Source: Benincasa hispida (lineage: Eukaryota; Streptophyta; Magnoliopsida; Cucurbitales; Cucurbitaceae). Taken from it: 64,000 nucleotides of DNA. The stretch covers positions 4,438,538-4,502,537 of the forward strand of contig NC_052356.1 of assembly GCF_009727055.1 (NCBI RefSeq), given 5' to 3'. Each line of letters starts with the position of its first letter. Within the stretch, counting starts at the first letter, position 1. Positions 11,353-24,782 of the stretch are shown one piece after another. The notes beneath the pieces are model-generated. The model saw only the letters and a program-made list of their open reading frames with translations. It searched no databases and was not told the DNA's origin. A program made the position numbers and the translations under genes.

Positions 11353-12660
11353 CTAGCAGAGTGAGGTTGATGAGGAAGATGTCACTGATGTTGATGGTAG
11401 CACAATCCCATTCAATGCCCGAGATATCAATGCATTGTTCAGTTTAAATGATAACCTAGAGGCTGAAGGCAACCAGATCATTGCAGATTCATCACTCGAG
11501 CGTATAGTTGATGCATTTAGGGTGATGACCAACCCTGAGTTAACATGAAACATCTCTCAGACTGGCATTCGCACGTCATTATCCAAGTCTCTAACCGCCT
11601 GAGCCCTACAATGCAAGACACGACTATATCAAGGGACAAGGTCATGGTGGCATACTGCATTATGCAATGCATCCCTCTAGATGTGGACCACATAATTGCA
11701 GCAAAAATACAAAGTGTTAAAGACAAGCCACGAGGGCAGCTCTTTTTTTTCTTGGACTATTGGTGTCTTTTGCACGAATGCAGATATGCGGGTGTAGGAT
11801 GAGTCGGTAGTAGATGTCAGTGCGCTCATTGACAATGTTCTCCTCCATCGCCTACTCAGAGGCTTGCCGCACCAACCTTCATTGTATAAAGGGACCAGGC
11901 CAGCAAAGCAACCATAAGCAATGATTTCACTGAAACCACAATGCAAGAAGAAGAAGAGAGTTATCATTTCAAAGGCGTCTGACCAGAGAGACGACTCCAA
12001 ATCAGAGAGCTCTCACGAGCACTTTAAGCCGGAGTCCTATCATTATATCTGCACAATGACCATGAGAAAACCCCTCCCCCTCCTTTGAAGCCTGAGATCT
12101 TTGATAACACTTCACTGCGACCGTAAGCGCACTCTTCATCAGAACAAAAAGATCCATATGCTCATGAACCACAACTCCAACCCCAAACTGAAAATCAACC
12201 CACATCTTCCAATGACCAAACTCTCCAAAATGACCCTTGCCTTCCCACTATTGATTTAAACCTTCCCTCCAATCAACCAACCAATCAAGACCCACTTCAT
12301 GCGTCCACTTCCACATCAACCAGACATCGAACCCGTCCCAATCCAACCCCCAAAACATCTGAATGCCTCCGCGCCTTCCTGATGCAAATTACTTAGACGT
12401 AGAAATGGACTATATGGAGCATTATCTCCAAACTTCCATTTAGCGTCCAATCATGCGATCCCTTGACGTGATGGCCAGGCGCCATGATAAGCAGTTCCCT
12501 ACATTCTCAATTATATGTTGAAATTTCTGTTTGCACAAGCCATCATCTCGCCACCTATCATTCCTCAGCATCTTCGCAAACCCATCAACTTCCCTGTGCC
12601 GGATCCGGAAGCTCCACCTCCGCCACCAAGGGAACCTGCTAGTGAAGCCATTATTAAAAT
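11353..12660 (+). pseudogene. Plant transposon protein-like remnant (Athila/env-like ORF)
   Basis: Within 11545-11802 the translation has the layout TTISRDKVMV...IMQCIPLDV...IIAAKIQ...GQLFF...LLHECRYAGV, which resembles the domain annotated in plants as 'putative plant transposon protein', commonly found in extra ORFs of Athila-type LTR elements. The rest, to about 12660, is Pro/Ser-rich with several stops and frameshifts. A purine-rich GGGTGTGGGAGAG lies downstream at about 13044 and could be a polypurine tract before an LTR. The family call is from memory of the domain's shape and is moderate; the copy is clearly non-functional. Confidence 0.45.
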
Positions 12661-13599
12661 TTAAGGATGCACTCTAGGACTTACCCTTCCTCTTTTGTAT
12701 TTCCAATGTATTTTGCACACTTGAATTCAATTAACATGGACTCAACATTTTGCGTTTTTCTTTAATTTCAATGTGTTTCTCTCTTGCTTCATGATTGTCA
12801 TCTGTATGCATTCATTTTCTTTCATTTTGCGTGCTAGTATAACCACTATGATGATATTATGCAAACCCTTTATAGAATCACTAGGACAGTGTTGATCACA
12901 AACGTTGCAACATTCCCAAAGTAATGCATCCCAACTCTTTACGATATCAAGTCTTCAATCAAACCTCTTTTTCAAAATTTTTCTAAATCAACTTAATGTT
13001 TGATTTTTAGGAATGGAAACCTTACTGACATCCAAAATTTGGGTGTGGGAGAGATTTGATTTGATGAGATGAAGGCTTTTACAACTCAAAGCCTAAAAAA
13101 ACCAACTTTGATGTCGTCGGAAAAAAATTCAGCTTGATAAGAATTGAGTTGTGAATGGAACTCACCCATAGTTTGATGATTGCATAACACTCGTGTGGGC
13201 AAGCCAAAACGATGGTGAGTAATCAGAATCAACAAACAATGAGAAATCAAACAAAAATAGCCAACTCCAATGTAACTGCAATAGAAATTAAGCAACGATA
13301 AGAGGTGGAGTTCCTTAAGGTTATGAACATAAATGGAAGTTTGTCGTTAAGTTCAAAGGCATGAAGATTACTTATCTCAACTCCATCATCTTCTCCATTT
13401 TCTTTTACAACTACTACTGTGATGTGTGTTTGAACACATTCATTGCCAAATCCATATTTTTCCTATTAAGTGATTTAAGTTTATGCTTGACAACACATAA
13501 ATCACTTCATTTATTAACAAATCCTCTGTGAGTTAAAGTTAAGAGTCATTACCGAAGTTCATTTTATTTAATTAATCCCCGTGTTTGACCTTGAACCTC
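12661..13599. other. Non-coding stretch, probable LTR-element 3' region
   Basis: No supported gene. Sequence after the env-like remnant contains TTTGGGTGTGGGAGAG near 13040, which could be a polypurine tract, followed by AT-rich sequence that might be the start of an LTR. No paired LTR or target duplication was found. Confidence 0.3.
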
Positions 13600-14339
13600 A
13601 CCGAGACTACCACTTATTAAGTATCATTGATCTTCTAATGAACAATCAATTTATGATGAAAACATTAACGAAGTTCCTCTCACATGAGAGGGTGAAGCCA
13701 CATTTTCCAAATCTCGAAATCAGCAGTAACAAGATTACTCATCTACTTTTTCTATGTAAGATGAAAAGTTTATGTTCCCAACTCTCTATTTGGTCAAACC
13801 CCAAAATGATTGACTTATTGAATTGCTACAAAAGTCATTCTTATCCATGTAAGTCAAAGAATAAGCCCACACAATCAGAAGTTCATACTTCACCACTCAC
13901 TCAGAATTTAAGATTAAGTCGCATAGGAACATTATCTGAAATATTAATCTTCTAAAAAAAAACATGGGTTTATAACAAGAGGTTAATTTCTTTATGGTCC
14001 ACTCTTATACAAACTTATTATATATGATTACTCCAATTGCATGTCTCCACATAAATAATTTGGACCAGATCATTTGTAACAATTATAAAATGGGGTGTAT
14101 AAAGAGTGTCACTAGGATAGGGCACCCTAACTTATCAATATATTATTACCCCTTTAAGTCATTATTGAAACATAATCCTTCAATATGTCGACTACAGGCT
14201 TTTAAAGATTACAATAATAACTTTGGATTTTACACAATGTTGATTAATATTACACATAAAATAAAATAACAAATTATTTTATTAATAAAAGAGAAAATGT
14301 TCATTACAACTCATGAGCTTTATGGCATAAATCTAAACA
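13600..14339 (-). mobile_element. Ancient relic of TGTTGGG-family copia LTR
   Basis: Highly diverged but collinear with the right-hand part of the minus-strand LTRs. Shared landmarks in order: TTAAGTATCATTGAT / CTAATGAACAAT (13617-13655), TTATACAAACT (14006), CATGTCTCCACAT (14039), CAGATCATTTGTAAC (14068), CACTAGGATAGGG (14110), and a terminal AAATCTAAACA at 14329-14339, where intact copies read AATCCCAACA. The left half is missing or unrecognisable. This is the oldest copy of the family in the window. Confidence 0.65.
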
Positions 14340-17300
14340 AATTGTTTTATTAATAAAGGATTGCAAGTTGAGGATACTCTACAATTTGTTTTAAGCACCT
14401 TAGTCGATGTATTATTTTCTTAATTGTCTTAATGTTTGATGGTTGGTGCCCGAGCTATGAGTAGACTAAAAACAAATTGAGGGTTATATAAAGCATTTTT
14501 CGAGTCCATTACTGCCTAAAATGAAGGCTTTGCACTCACTCGTACATGAATAGGCTAGAAAAGGCTTTTAGAATGCTCTCAACAATTGATTATGTTTCTA
14601 TGATTCTCTCTTGCATATGTAATCCTTGACAACACTGATACTCGAGTCGTATCCCTAGCAACTTAATGAACAGTTATTTTTATTGTATTTTTCTATTGTG
14701 CTTAGGGATGATCAAGAATCTAGTTGGACATGACTTGATAACACTTGAAAAGTGCTATCCTACTAAATTCAGTCTCGTTCTAATGATTTACATGTTTAAT
14801 TGATGATTATATAGGTATCAAGCAATTTGGAGGTAGTTTGGGCTCTTCGATCGAGAAGTGAGCTAAAACAAAGACGCAAAACCCTAAGCAACAAATCGGG
14901 TCAAAAGGAGGCGCAAATGACCAATGTTGTCCCTGGTACCATAAGGCAGGCATAGCAGTTTGGAGTGCCATCACAGGGCCTTAGAGACATAAGAACAAAT
15001 GTGTATGCGACCTCTACCGCAATATCGTTACACGTCATGGCGCTATTGATAACTTATAAAAAGGATTATTTTTTTTTTTGTTTTAGGTTTTATCTGATAC
15101 ATCACCAGTCGTCCTCTCTGGAGTTCCTCACCATTTTCTCCATAAAATACCCTTCCTGCACCTCGACTTGTATTGAAGCTTATAGACGTTGAGTTCTTGT
15201 TGCAATGAGTTTAAGCATTCGAATTTGGGGATAGGAAAAGTTGTTTATTTATTTATTTATTTTTTTTTTTATTTTTTTTTTTTTTGATGATTTGATCAAG
15301 ATTGTGGGTCTTTGCTGTTACAAACATTCTGAATCTTTGTTTAATTCAATAAGAATTCATGGTTCAACTAATACCTCGAATTGAATGCTTGTTCTGTGCT
15401 ATGTTTTATTTTGTCATACATTAATATCACATTAAAACACCTAATAACATTATTAGGGCCTTGTATGTTGAATTGGTAGTCTATCCACTCAATTGGCGTC
15501 CACACTAGTTAGAATTTAGGATTAAATCGCATATTTGATTTAGGTTATCCAAGTCTCTCATGTGTCTGGACAAATTACTGCTCATTCTTAATGCAAACTT
15601 AGAGAAAGTTTATGAACATTATTGACCCCAATTTATTTGAATTATATAGTTTAATTAGGAGCAATCTTCATTAATGAACCAGAGAAACTTGTTTGATTTG
15701 TCGAACAACGTGATCATGTGTTTGCATGTTAATCAACCTATTCATCTTTAGTTTCCTATGATAAGTCAACCTTGTTAGTTTGAATTCCTAATTTCCCAAG
15801 CATTACTTCTGAGCATTTAAATTCTTACAATCCGTATCTTCTTGCACTTTCAATTACATAATCGTGTGAACACCAAACAACTCTCTGTTACCACCGAACT
15901 TAAGAGTTCATTTAGAGAATTATTTGATTCCATGTGAAGATGACCCAACCGTAGCACCACTACAAGTGGACTATCAATTCTTTTGAAACTAACCAATTGT
16001 GTTGATGTTCAACAATTGAAATTGATTTTGTAATTAGCTCATTTATTTTGGAGAAGATTCTCCATTCCCCTTGACCCTAAATTGTAACCTTCCTGTTTTG
16101 TCTGATACACTCATACACACGTATCTTATCACCCAAAACAAAAACAAAAACAAAACCAATCAAAATCGACAAAAAAATCAATAACTGTCGAAGATATAAT
16201 TTTAAAAAAATGACTTAACCTATTGACCTATTGACATTATTGATATATGGGGATATTCCGATCCATATCATATTCAATCCTAGTATAAATTACTTGTAAT
16301 TGAACTCCAACAACAGTAGCAAAATTCCAACCAGCATCATCAAATGCACCTAAAAATCAATTCCAACCCATACAATGTCTTCACTCGTGGCTGAAATTCA
16401 TCTTGTAAACTAATGACTTGGCCAAAACCCATGAAGTAATAATTCCTCTTTCAACTTTCTGCAAGCTTTTACAGCAAAACTAGATGGCGCTTATTAGATG
16501 GATGGGAAAGAATGACTTAAACTAAGCTTCCTAAGCATGACTATTATCTTTTGAGTTAACCTCTAATCTTTCCATTGAAAGTACATTTTTATTACTTGAA
16601 CTATGGCCATGTTGATGAACATGACAGCTGAACTATGATCATGTTGACAATATCAACTGCTTTAATCTAAAAAGTGAAAAGATAACTCCAATATGACCAC
16701 ATATTGGGCCATCCAAGGTAACAACGATTCGAACAACATTTTAAATAATCAAGGATTTTGGACTTTCTCATGTTAACTTAGGCTATTTGGCATAGACATA
16801 ACCATGCACTTCCCAAAAATAGTCAAACCATCCAAAGTTTTCAGCACATGGACCCAATCCAACTTGCATTGAAAAAAATAATGGAAAAAAAACTTAATTA
16901 AGGTGAAAGTGCAACGAGAGACTTCACCTACAAACAACCTAAAATTTTTGTATCGGAACTACAATCTAGGGCTCACAGTGAAGGCAGTATGACCAATCCA
17001 TTGCAAATGCAATGTGGTTACCATAGGATCATAAAGTAGGGATTGGCATCTTCATATAGATAAGGAAACAACGTTCCTACAAACTCCATTCATTAGTTAA
17101 ATTGTCAAGATGCCCTGCAGGCTAAAGTTAAAATTGATTGTGTGGATGGTTAAGGCTTAGTTTGGGAGCTGCAAGGGAACCTCTCTTTTCTGGATTGTGA
17201 GAAAACATGTTACAGGATGGAGCAGAATAAAGCAAGCTACCTCAAGAGCATTTTCTTTACGAGTGTATGTAATAAAGGAAGCAAAATCAGCATAAACAGG

Positions 17301-17452
17301 AATGATAAACTGAATATTCTAGCAGAAGAAACTTCAAACAACTAATGCAAATGAAATAAAACAAAGCTAATTCCAAAGTCATTGATCCAAGTCAAAATTT
17401 TTACTCAGCATATATAAAATGGAAAAGAGTTCGTGCTTTCGAACCAGCCTTT
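14340..17452. other. AT-rich intergenic sequence, possible LTR remnant
   Basis: No supported gene. Around 14980-15240 there is a TATA-like CTTATAAAAAG (about 15053) followed by T-rich sequence and a leader-like stretch, as in an LTR promoter. Around 15935-15990 a GAAGATGACCCAACCG segment resembles sequence near plant gypsy LTR borders. Neither could be tied to a second LTR. Sequence from about 16200 to 17400 shows nothing recognisable and includes the downstream flank of RPL34. Confidence 0.35.
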
Positions 17453-18436
<984 letters not shown>

Positions 18437-18531
18437 CTTCTCCGCTCTCGTCGGAACCCTCTAAAGCTGTTGCTGAACAATTGTAAGAGTGGAACAAAAG
18501 AACCGATGAGTGGCTGAAGAATATCGCTATA

Positions 18532-18540
18532 TTAGGGTTT
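18532..18540 (-). promoter_or_regulatory. Telo-box (AAACCCTAA) upstream of RPL34
   Basis: On the minus strand this reads AAACCCTAA, 96-104 bp upstream of the RPL34 start codon. Telo-boxes are typical of promoters or 5' leaders of plant ribosomal-protein genes, where they support expression in dividing cells. The transcription start itself cannot be fixed from sequence. Confidence 0.7.
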
Positions 18541-18657
18541 TTCAGTCTTCTATGCCCTAGATCTGACGGCTAATAGACGTTTGAATCAACGCTCGCGATG
18601 GCAAGTTCTTTGCAGGGAAAATGATTTTCTTTTTATCAAAACTCACGGTTAATGACT

Positions 18658-18666
18658 TTAAAATTA
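18658..18666. repeat. 9-bp target duplication, left copy
   Basis: TTAAAATTA, matched exactly by 30721-30729. Nine base pairs is the signature length for Mutator-superfamily insertion. Confidence 0.85.
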
Positions 18667-18848
18667 GGAAAATTTCACAAAATAATCCACAAATCAAAAA
18701 AAAGTTCTACCAATGACTTTTTCCTAAAAACTTTTCTACCACTCACCTTTTTGTCCATGCAAAATTCCAAAATCACCTCCAACTTTAAAAAGCCTTCAGA
18801 CCGTTTGGTACTCACGTGCCTCTACGAATACTTTACAACGATAGGTCA
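18667..18848 (+). repeat. MULE left terminal inverted repeat
   Basis: Starts GGAAAATTTCACAAAAT, runs through two AACTTTTCTACCA-like segments and AAAGCCTTCAGACCG, and ends at CTTTACAACGATAGGTC. It is inverted and nearly collinear with 30531-30720. Terminal repeats of about 180 bp are typical of TIR-MULEs. Confidence 0.85.
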
Positions 18849-18967
18849 TTTCCTTCTCAAGGCATTTCTTTACAAAAAAAAATTCTCTCAAATTTGCTCC
18901 TGTTTTCTCTCTGAACTTCAGTCGAGCACTCCTTGCAAGTTTCTCGCCGATCGTCTCTACGCATTTG

Positions 18968-20626
18968 TGATGCGTGGTGTTATGCAATGAAATAATTGTG
19001 TAAAATGCGATGGTGGAATATGCGTTGTGCATGCAAGTTTTCTCAATAAGACCCAAGTATAAATCCTATTGAGTTGCCTGGTAAGCCCAGGGTCGAACAC
19101 AGGGACTAAGGGCACAGTATGCGATGGTAAATTTCGATTATTTTGCGGTAACAAATAAATCAAAGTGTTGATTGGTTTGTTGTTTTCAGTATAAAGTGTA
19201 TGCGGCGGAGTTGAGAAAAGAGTTAATAATACAAAAGATGCGATGAGTATACGGGAAAATGGGTTGAAAAGATCTTTAGCTAGCGTTTCCTGAGAATGCG
19301 TTCAAGCTATGCGATCATGCTACACTCATGCGACAGCAATTCATTTTCCAATGCAAATGCGATAGCTCCTAGTTTTAGGATGCATGCGATGTATGCGATG
19401 ATGTCTATAGAGCTTATTCCTAAGTCTTTACTTCTTGCCTATGCGATGATGAAAGATGCACACAGGTACAAGGTGACCGCATACAATCATATCCTATCTT
19501 TAGAGTGCATGCGATGCGTTAATAGCAAACAGAACTTATTCCTAAGCTTCTATCTCTTGATTATACGGTTCTAATCTGACTCTCCCGAACCTAGATTCTA
19601 ATCTGACTTTTCCAAGCCTAGATTATATCCTTAGACTACCCTCCCGAGTATCTCTAATGGACAAATGGCGCATACATAATACAAGATGATCGCATAGAAT
19701 GAAGATCTCAAGTTATGCTAGCTAAAGACCTTTTCAACCCATTCGACAGATTTAGCTAATCATGCATAATGTAAAAAGAGTGGACAAATATAAAGATGAA
19801 ATTTCCATTTTATCAATAGGTTCAGAGTACAAAATGACAATGGAAAATAAGGGTAGAGAGTCTGGTGCAATATCTTGCTTCCCAAGGCTTTTACACTGCA
19901 TTATCTCTATTTTACCCAAAAGATGTTCTTGCTTCCACAAAAGTTGGCCCTCTCTTTGGTTTTGACGCTTCCCGGCACTCTTCTGAGTTCACCGAGATGA
20001 TCTCTCAGTGTAATCTCCCTTCACTCGTTTCCGCCTTCTAAAATATCTAAAATTACAAACTACGGCTATCTATGGTGAATTCTCCGAACTGAGCGAAATC
20101 CTTCAACGAAGGTGACCTTCGGTATTTATAGAGCTTTAGGGTGAAAAACTTTTTCTCTCGAATGATTGCACTGATGGGATGTCATTAATTCTCTATCTGA
20201 TGCGCCGAATATTTGTCACCGAAAAGTTGAGTGTACTTCCTATAATGGCTTGTCAACTTAATTCAGAATCGACCATCATCAGCTTTTTGTCCCATCGTGA
20301 TTTATTAAGCTTTCACCTTGATGCGCCGACCTTATGTAGCCACCTTCTTGAGCATATTTTCGCAAGCGCAAATGATCACATAGCCTTACGGTCGCAATCT
20401 CTTAATGCGCTCAGACGTTAATTTCTTTTGATCGCATTTTCGCCTTGCGTCAACGCATTTTCCTGCATAAAATACATAAGTTAGCTATTTTAATGCAATG
20501 GACGCATGCGATCGCAATGTTGCAAACTTAATGCTTTTGGATGCAATATTATATATTTTTACCGTCGCAATCCTACATTGTTTTATCACTTTGCACTGTA
20601 ATAACGTGCGTTTCTGCCCGTTATCA
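18968..20626 (-). mobile_element. Solo LTR, TGATAAC family (minus), copy 1
   Basis: A 1659-bp block reading TGATAACGGGCAG... from 20626 on the minus strand and ending ...CGCATCA. Flanks ATTTG (18963-18967) and ACTTG (20627-20631) form a 5-bp target duplication with one mismatch. It shares with copies at 36554 and 62886 a terminal hairpin (ATAACGGGCA-GAAA-arm), a TATA segment (CTCTATAAATACC near 20130 on the minus strand) and, near its end, a GTGTTCGACC segment. There is no internal region, so it is a solo LTR. It interrupts MULE unit A and is rich in ATGCGAT words. Confidence 0.75.
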
Positions 20627-20749
20627 ACTTGCCACTGTCATCGTGATCTAAAAGATATGAGACTCTTCTTCTTGAAGAATGCATGTTGATATTCGAGGTT
20701 TGACTATCTTTTAGGGTTTAATCGCGTATTCGTTCGAAATCAATCGTTG

Positions 20750-21260
20750 AGAGAATACTAAGTGATCGGATAGAGAATACTAAGCGAGTGTTTAGAGAAT
20801 ATTAAGCAAGCGTTTAAATATTACTAAGTGATTAGATAGATATTACTAATTGATCGAATAGAGAATACTAAGTGATCGAATAGAGATTACTAAGAGATCG
20901 AATAGAGAATTCTAAACGATCATTTAGATTTTTATTGTGTGATCATTTAGGTTTATATCGTATGATCATTTAGCTATCTGTTACGCGATCATTTAGATAT
21001 TTATTGTGTGATCGTTTAGGTTTATATCGTACGATCATTTAGCTATATGTTATACGATTATTTGGCTAACTGTTATGCGATTGTTTAGATATTTATTGTA
21101 TGATCGTTTAGGTTTATACCGTATGATCGTTTAGTCATCTATTATGCGACCGTTTATCTAACTGTTACATAGTCATTTAGACATCTGTTATGCAATCGTT
21201 GAGATATCTGTTATGTGATCGTTTAATTTTTGTTTTGCGATTGTTTACTAATTGTTGCAG
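20750..21260. repeat. Array of CGATCGTTTA-type motifs, MULE unit A left
   Basis: Around twenty copies of a short motif, GYGATCGTTTAG or TATGATCATTTAG and variants, at about 20-25 bp spacing between the left terminal repeat (after removing the solo LTR) and the DUF1985-type gene. Changes such as CGATCG to TGATCA or CGATTG fit CpG decay. The mirrored array lies at 29930-30510. Confidence 0.85.
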
Positions 21261-21285
21261 TGTACACGCTTGTCAGATTGGTAAG

Positions 21286-22750
21286 ATGGACGTCCCTCCT
21301 GAGAAATATTTCCCTGCTACAGTCTCTTGCCAAGTCCACAAAACTGCCTTTGTGATTAAGAATAAGTTGACAGAAGAACAGATAAGATTGTATAGGAAAA
21401 TTGTCTTTGGTCCACTGTTGGATATATATCTTGTTTTTAATGGACAACTTTTGCACCACTTTCTGGTAAGGGAGGTAGCGGATGCAAACCCAGACGTTAT
21501 ATCATTCAACATTCTAAGGAAGAAGGTAACATTCTCCTAAGACGCTTTTAACCTGATAACTAGGTTGTGGCTGATTAGGGAAATAGTAGAAAGAGAAACA
21601 AGCGGTGAAAGGCTGCGAGAACTCATTCTTGGACCGAAGGACCCAAATGAAAAGGATAGTTCTTGCAAGGATGTGGAGATCGCATTCGAGAAGTTCAATT
21701 TTACTAACGACGAAAATGTTGTCAACTTAGCATTGGCGCTATTCATTGAAACAGTGATGATTGGAAAAGACAAGAAAACCCAATTCGATGTGAATATATT
21801 TGGGATTGCCGATGACCTTGAAGTCTTTGTACATTACAATTGGTCTTCTCTCTTTTATAAACGTACATTGAATAACATGAAGACTATCATGTGCAGGAAG
21901 AATGAGGCTTATGATTCAAAGAAAGCAGAAAATGATCATCGTGCCTCGTATTACTATATAAAGGGATTCGCACTTGCATTCCAGGTATGTATTTTTGTTT
22001 CTGATTCACTTTTATATAAATTGAACCTGTGTGTTATGTACGTGTAACAAAGTTCCCATATCGTAGGTTTGGGCTTACAAAATTTTATCCACATCAAGTA
22101 AGTTCATAGCCACCAAAGTCAACAAGGTTGCAATTTCTAGAATTCTTATATGGACTTGTTCTTGTGCTCCATCTTACCAATCATTGAGAAATAATGTTTT
22201 CCAGCAAAAAAAAGGTAAATAATCGCTTCTGACTTGCTCATTTGTTTATAGTTTCATGCATTTTTACTTGCTAAGTTGTTTATATACAGACTTTGTTTAT
22301 ATACAGACTATTGTTGTGTCAAGACTTGTACCTAGCGCAGAGAAGATAAGGTAAAAGGAGGACCGACTGGAAAGACTTAATGTGGTTCACGTTGTTGGAG
22401 AAAGAAGGATCGAAGGGGTTGAACACTCTATCGATACTCAGAGTCTTCTAGGGGGCACGAAGAGCATGAACCCCATGTAGATCAACCTATAAATGTGTAA
22501 CGTATAGAGCCGACACCACGTATGTCAGTTTAGACTAACCCCCTAAAGGGCAAGAGGTAGTAGAAGTCCTCAAGACGTCATCATTCTAAATCCTACAAGG
22601 TCCTTAGGGAGGAAATTAAAGAAGTTCGAAAAGATTTGGCGAAGTTGACTACCATGGTCCATCAGATAGGAGATACATTTATTGTCCAACATCATCTGAT
22701 GGGCCAACAACTGAACGAAATAAATATGATAGTCCATCGTCTGAATAAGG
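21286..22750 (+). pseudogene. DUF1985-type transposon gene inside MULE unit A
   Basis: Spliced reading: exon 21286-21984, GT-AG intron 21985-22066, then an exon from 22067. A further exon seems to start after TATACAG near 22306, and an in-frame coiled-coil-like tail lies at 22600-22748 (VRKDLAKLTTMVHQIGD). Features typical of plant DUF1985 proteins: PATVSCQVH, FGPLLDIYLVFNGQLLHHFLVREV, DVISFN, AFNLIT, FALAFQ|VWAYK joined across the intron, and WTCSCAPSYQSL. Such proteins travel with MULEs and often precede a Ulp1-type SUMO-protease domain; no Ulp1 catalytic domain is present here. There is an in-frame TAA at 21538-21540 and more stops after 22350. It faces the transposase remnant convergently, as accessory genes do in MuDR-type elements. 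Family call is from motif recognition. Confidence 0.72.
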
Positions 22751-22929
22751 TATGTATTTCTATACAGTCGTTTATATATTCTCAAATGGTAACAATCGTT
22801 TACATAGTCTTAAATGATCGTTTACATAATCTTAAATCCCACTTTGAGTTAGTAGATTTTTTAGTATTAAATTCTCATCAAACTCAAAGTTGCATGTTTT
22901 GCATGTTATGTCTTTAAAAGGGAGTGTTT

Positions 22930-24240
22930 ATCGAATTTCTAAAAATCTTGGCCATATGCCCTAATAATAGCATATGATCCTTCAAGCGACCCTCGTACGA
23001 ACACCAATCCATATTCTCTGGTGCGATAAGCCTATCCATAACTTATTTTCACTCCATAATCTCATCGGACATCTTCAATTATATCCCTCAGGCGGTATGT
23101 TCAACTAACTTGTTTGTATTTGGACTTGATTAAATGTCCAATAATTCAACTTTTTTTTATCGATGATTACCCATTCTCATTTCAATAGAATATGTATGTT
23201 TGTTGGGATATTTCATCACTTTAAAGGAATCACTTTCTTTCATTTTTTTTGTACAGACCCCCCACTTGTATTCCTCAACCAAACATCGGATAGTTAGAAA
23301 GCTCTTTGTTGACTTTTTAACTTGGTATTCAAAGTTCTTTCTTATTGCAAGCATCGATAATTTAACTGACAAATCATATTTCGAAAAGAAAATTGGACCG
23401 ACCTTTATATCCTCGTCATTCAGACAGTCATGAGGTATTGTGACGAGGCCGTCATATGAAGGGCCCTCTGATGGTCTGGGTATATCTACAAATGGTTGGG
23501 TTGGAATGGTGGAATGCAATTGAACTGAAGCAATCACAACTAATGGGACGGGAACGGGTGGGGTTAGAACATGGATGTAAGGTGTTAAAGAAGTTTGTGT
23601 TCCTGAAGATTGTCCATATTCATGTTCAGTATCAAACTGTGAAGTACATTTGGGTTCATTGTTGTGACCAAACCAAGCTTAACTTCGGTCATCCTCCAAT
23701 TTACATGGTTCAATATGATCATCCAGTGAAGACATGGTGTGAATATTACGTGTTGGAATGGTTGTAAACCCAAAGTTTTGAGTGATTGAAATGGGTTGAT
23801 CACTTGGATTACAATGTTAGTACATATCATCTGTGTGCACTCTATGACTTTCGCAAGGTGTAACTGATACAAATAACAGCATCCAGGATGCATCACTTCC
23901 TTCTAAAAAAAAAAAAAACTAAGGTCTTCATAATCGATTATGTCAATTGGGGGAACTGGGTCCAATAAATTGAAACAACATTTGATGTATATATCAAACA
24001 CATCCGGATTGATATTCAGTCGTTGGTGCATAATACTCACTAATTCACTGATTGTTATATCATTTTTTACTTTCAGACCTTAGTCGTCCTCCGAGAGTTA
24101 ACACCCCATAGATCAGATCGTTCACTCTTTTAGACCCTTATATGACCTTCAACATAATTTCTTCCGGACTCACCTCAATCCCCACCATAGCACACAAAGA
24201 TGTGAAGTACCATCATTGATCTGCAATGGAATAAGCAAAT
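22930..24240 (-). pseudogene. MuDR transposase N-terminal remnant, MULE unit A
   Basis: Minus-strand remnant of a Mutator transposase N-terminal region. The clearest part (23537-23157) encodes the MuDR DNA-binding-type domain: VGPIFFSKYDLSVKLSMLAI, FEYQVKKSTKSFLTIRCLVE, CTKKMKES, then KHTYSIEMRMGNHR. Nucleotide sequence on both sides (24230-23850 and 23180-22930) matches unit B at 27990-28300 and 28305-28545, but unit B lacks the 0.66 kb between. Homology stops at about 22930, so the DDE catalytic core that follows in unit B is absent here and DUF1985 sequence lies beyond. Several frame breaks are present. Confidence 0.78.
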
Positions 24241-24289
24241 CTTAAGCAATGTCCCATAAAAGTTTTAGAAATTTCCTAGTAATTGATAA

Positions 24290-24620
24290 ATGATTGCCCA
24301 ACTATTTATAAGTATTCGCTTAGTATTGTATATGCGATCATATAAATTTATGAACGAAAGTTTATACCTACACGATCGCTTATACAGTACTACACATCGC
24401 ACGATCGTTTATAAATTACTACACGATCGTTTATAAATTACTACATGATCATTTATAAATTACTACACAGTCGTTTATAAATTACTACACGATCGTTTAT
24501 AACTTACTACACGATCGTTTATAACTTACTACACGATCATCTAGTAATTCATGAACAATCATTTATATTGCAATGAACGATTGTGTATATATTACTATAC
24601 GATCATTCATTTAATGCTAA
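24290..24620. repeat. 22-bp tandem repeat of CGATCGTTTAT motif, MULE unit A right
   Basis: About six head-to-tail 22-bp units of the form TACACGATCGTTTATAAATT plus AC (24419-24545), with looser copies either side. It lies between the transposase remnant and the terminal repeat of unit A; the mirrored equivalent in unit B is 27440-27960. Confidence 0.9.
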
Positions 24621-24782
24621 ACGAAACTTATTATGATAGCGATCTGGGACAAGAAATATTGGATATCACTTACATTCTCTATGTTTCTGAATCTGACGAT
24701 GAAAGCGGTCGATGGGGATGTTGGACTGAAACTCTGAGATAACACTTCAAGAGAATAATGGGAGAATTTTGTGGGGAGTTCG

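Noticed and set aside
13581..14269. Two open frames of 124 and 91 codons as possible genes
   Set aside because: They lie within a decayed copia LTR relic in non-coding orientation and show no domain.
24290..24620. Regularly spaced short repeats that could suggest a CRISPR-like array
   Set aside because: This is plant DNA; the units are head-to-tail 22-bp tandem repeats without unique spacers and lie beside MULE terminal repeats.
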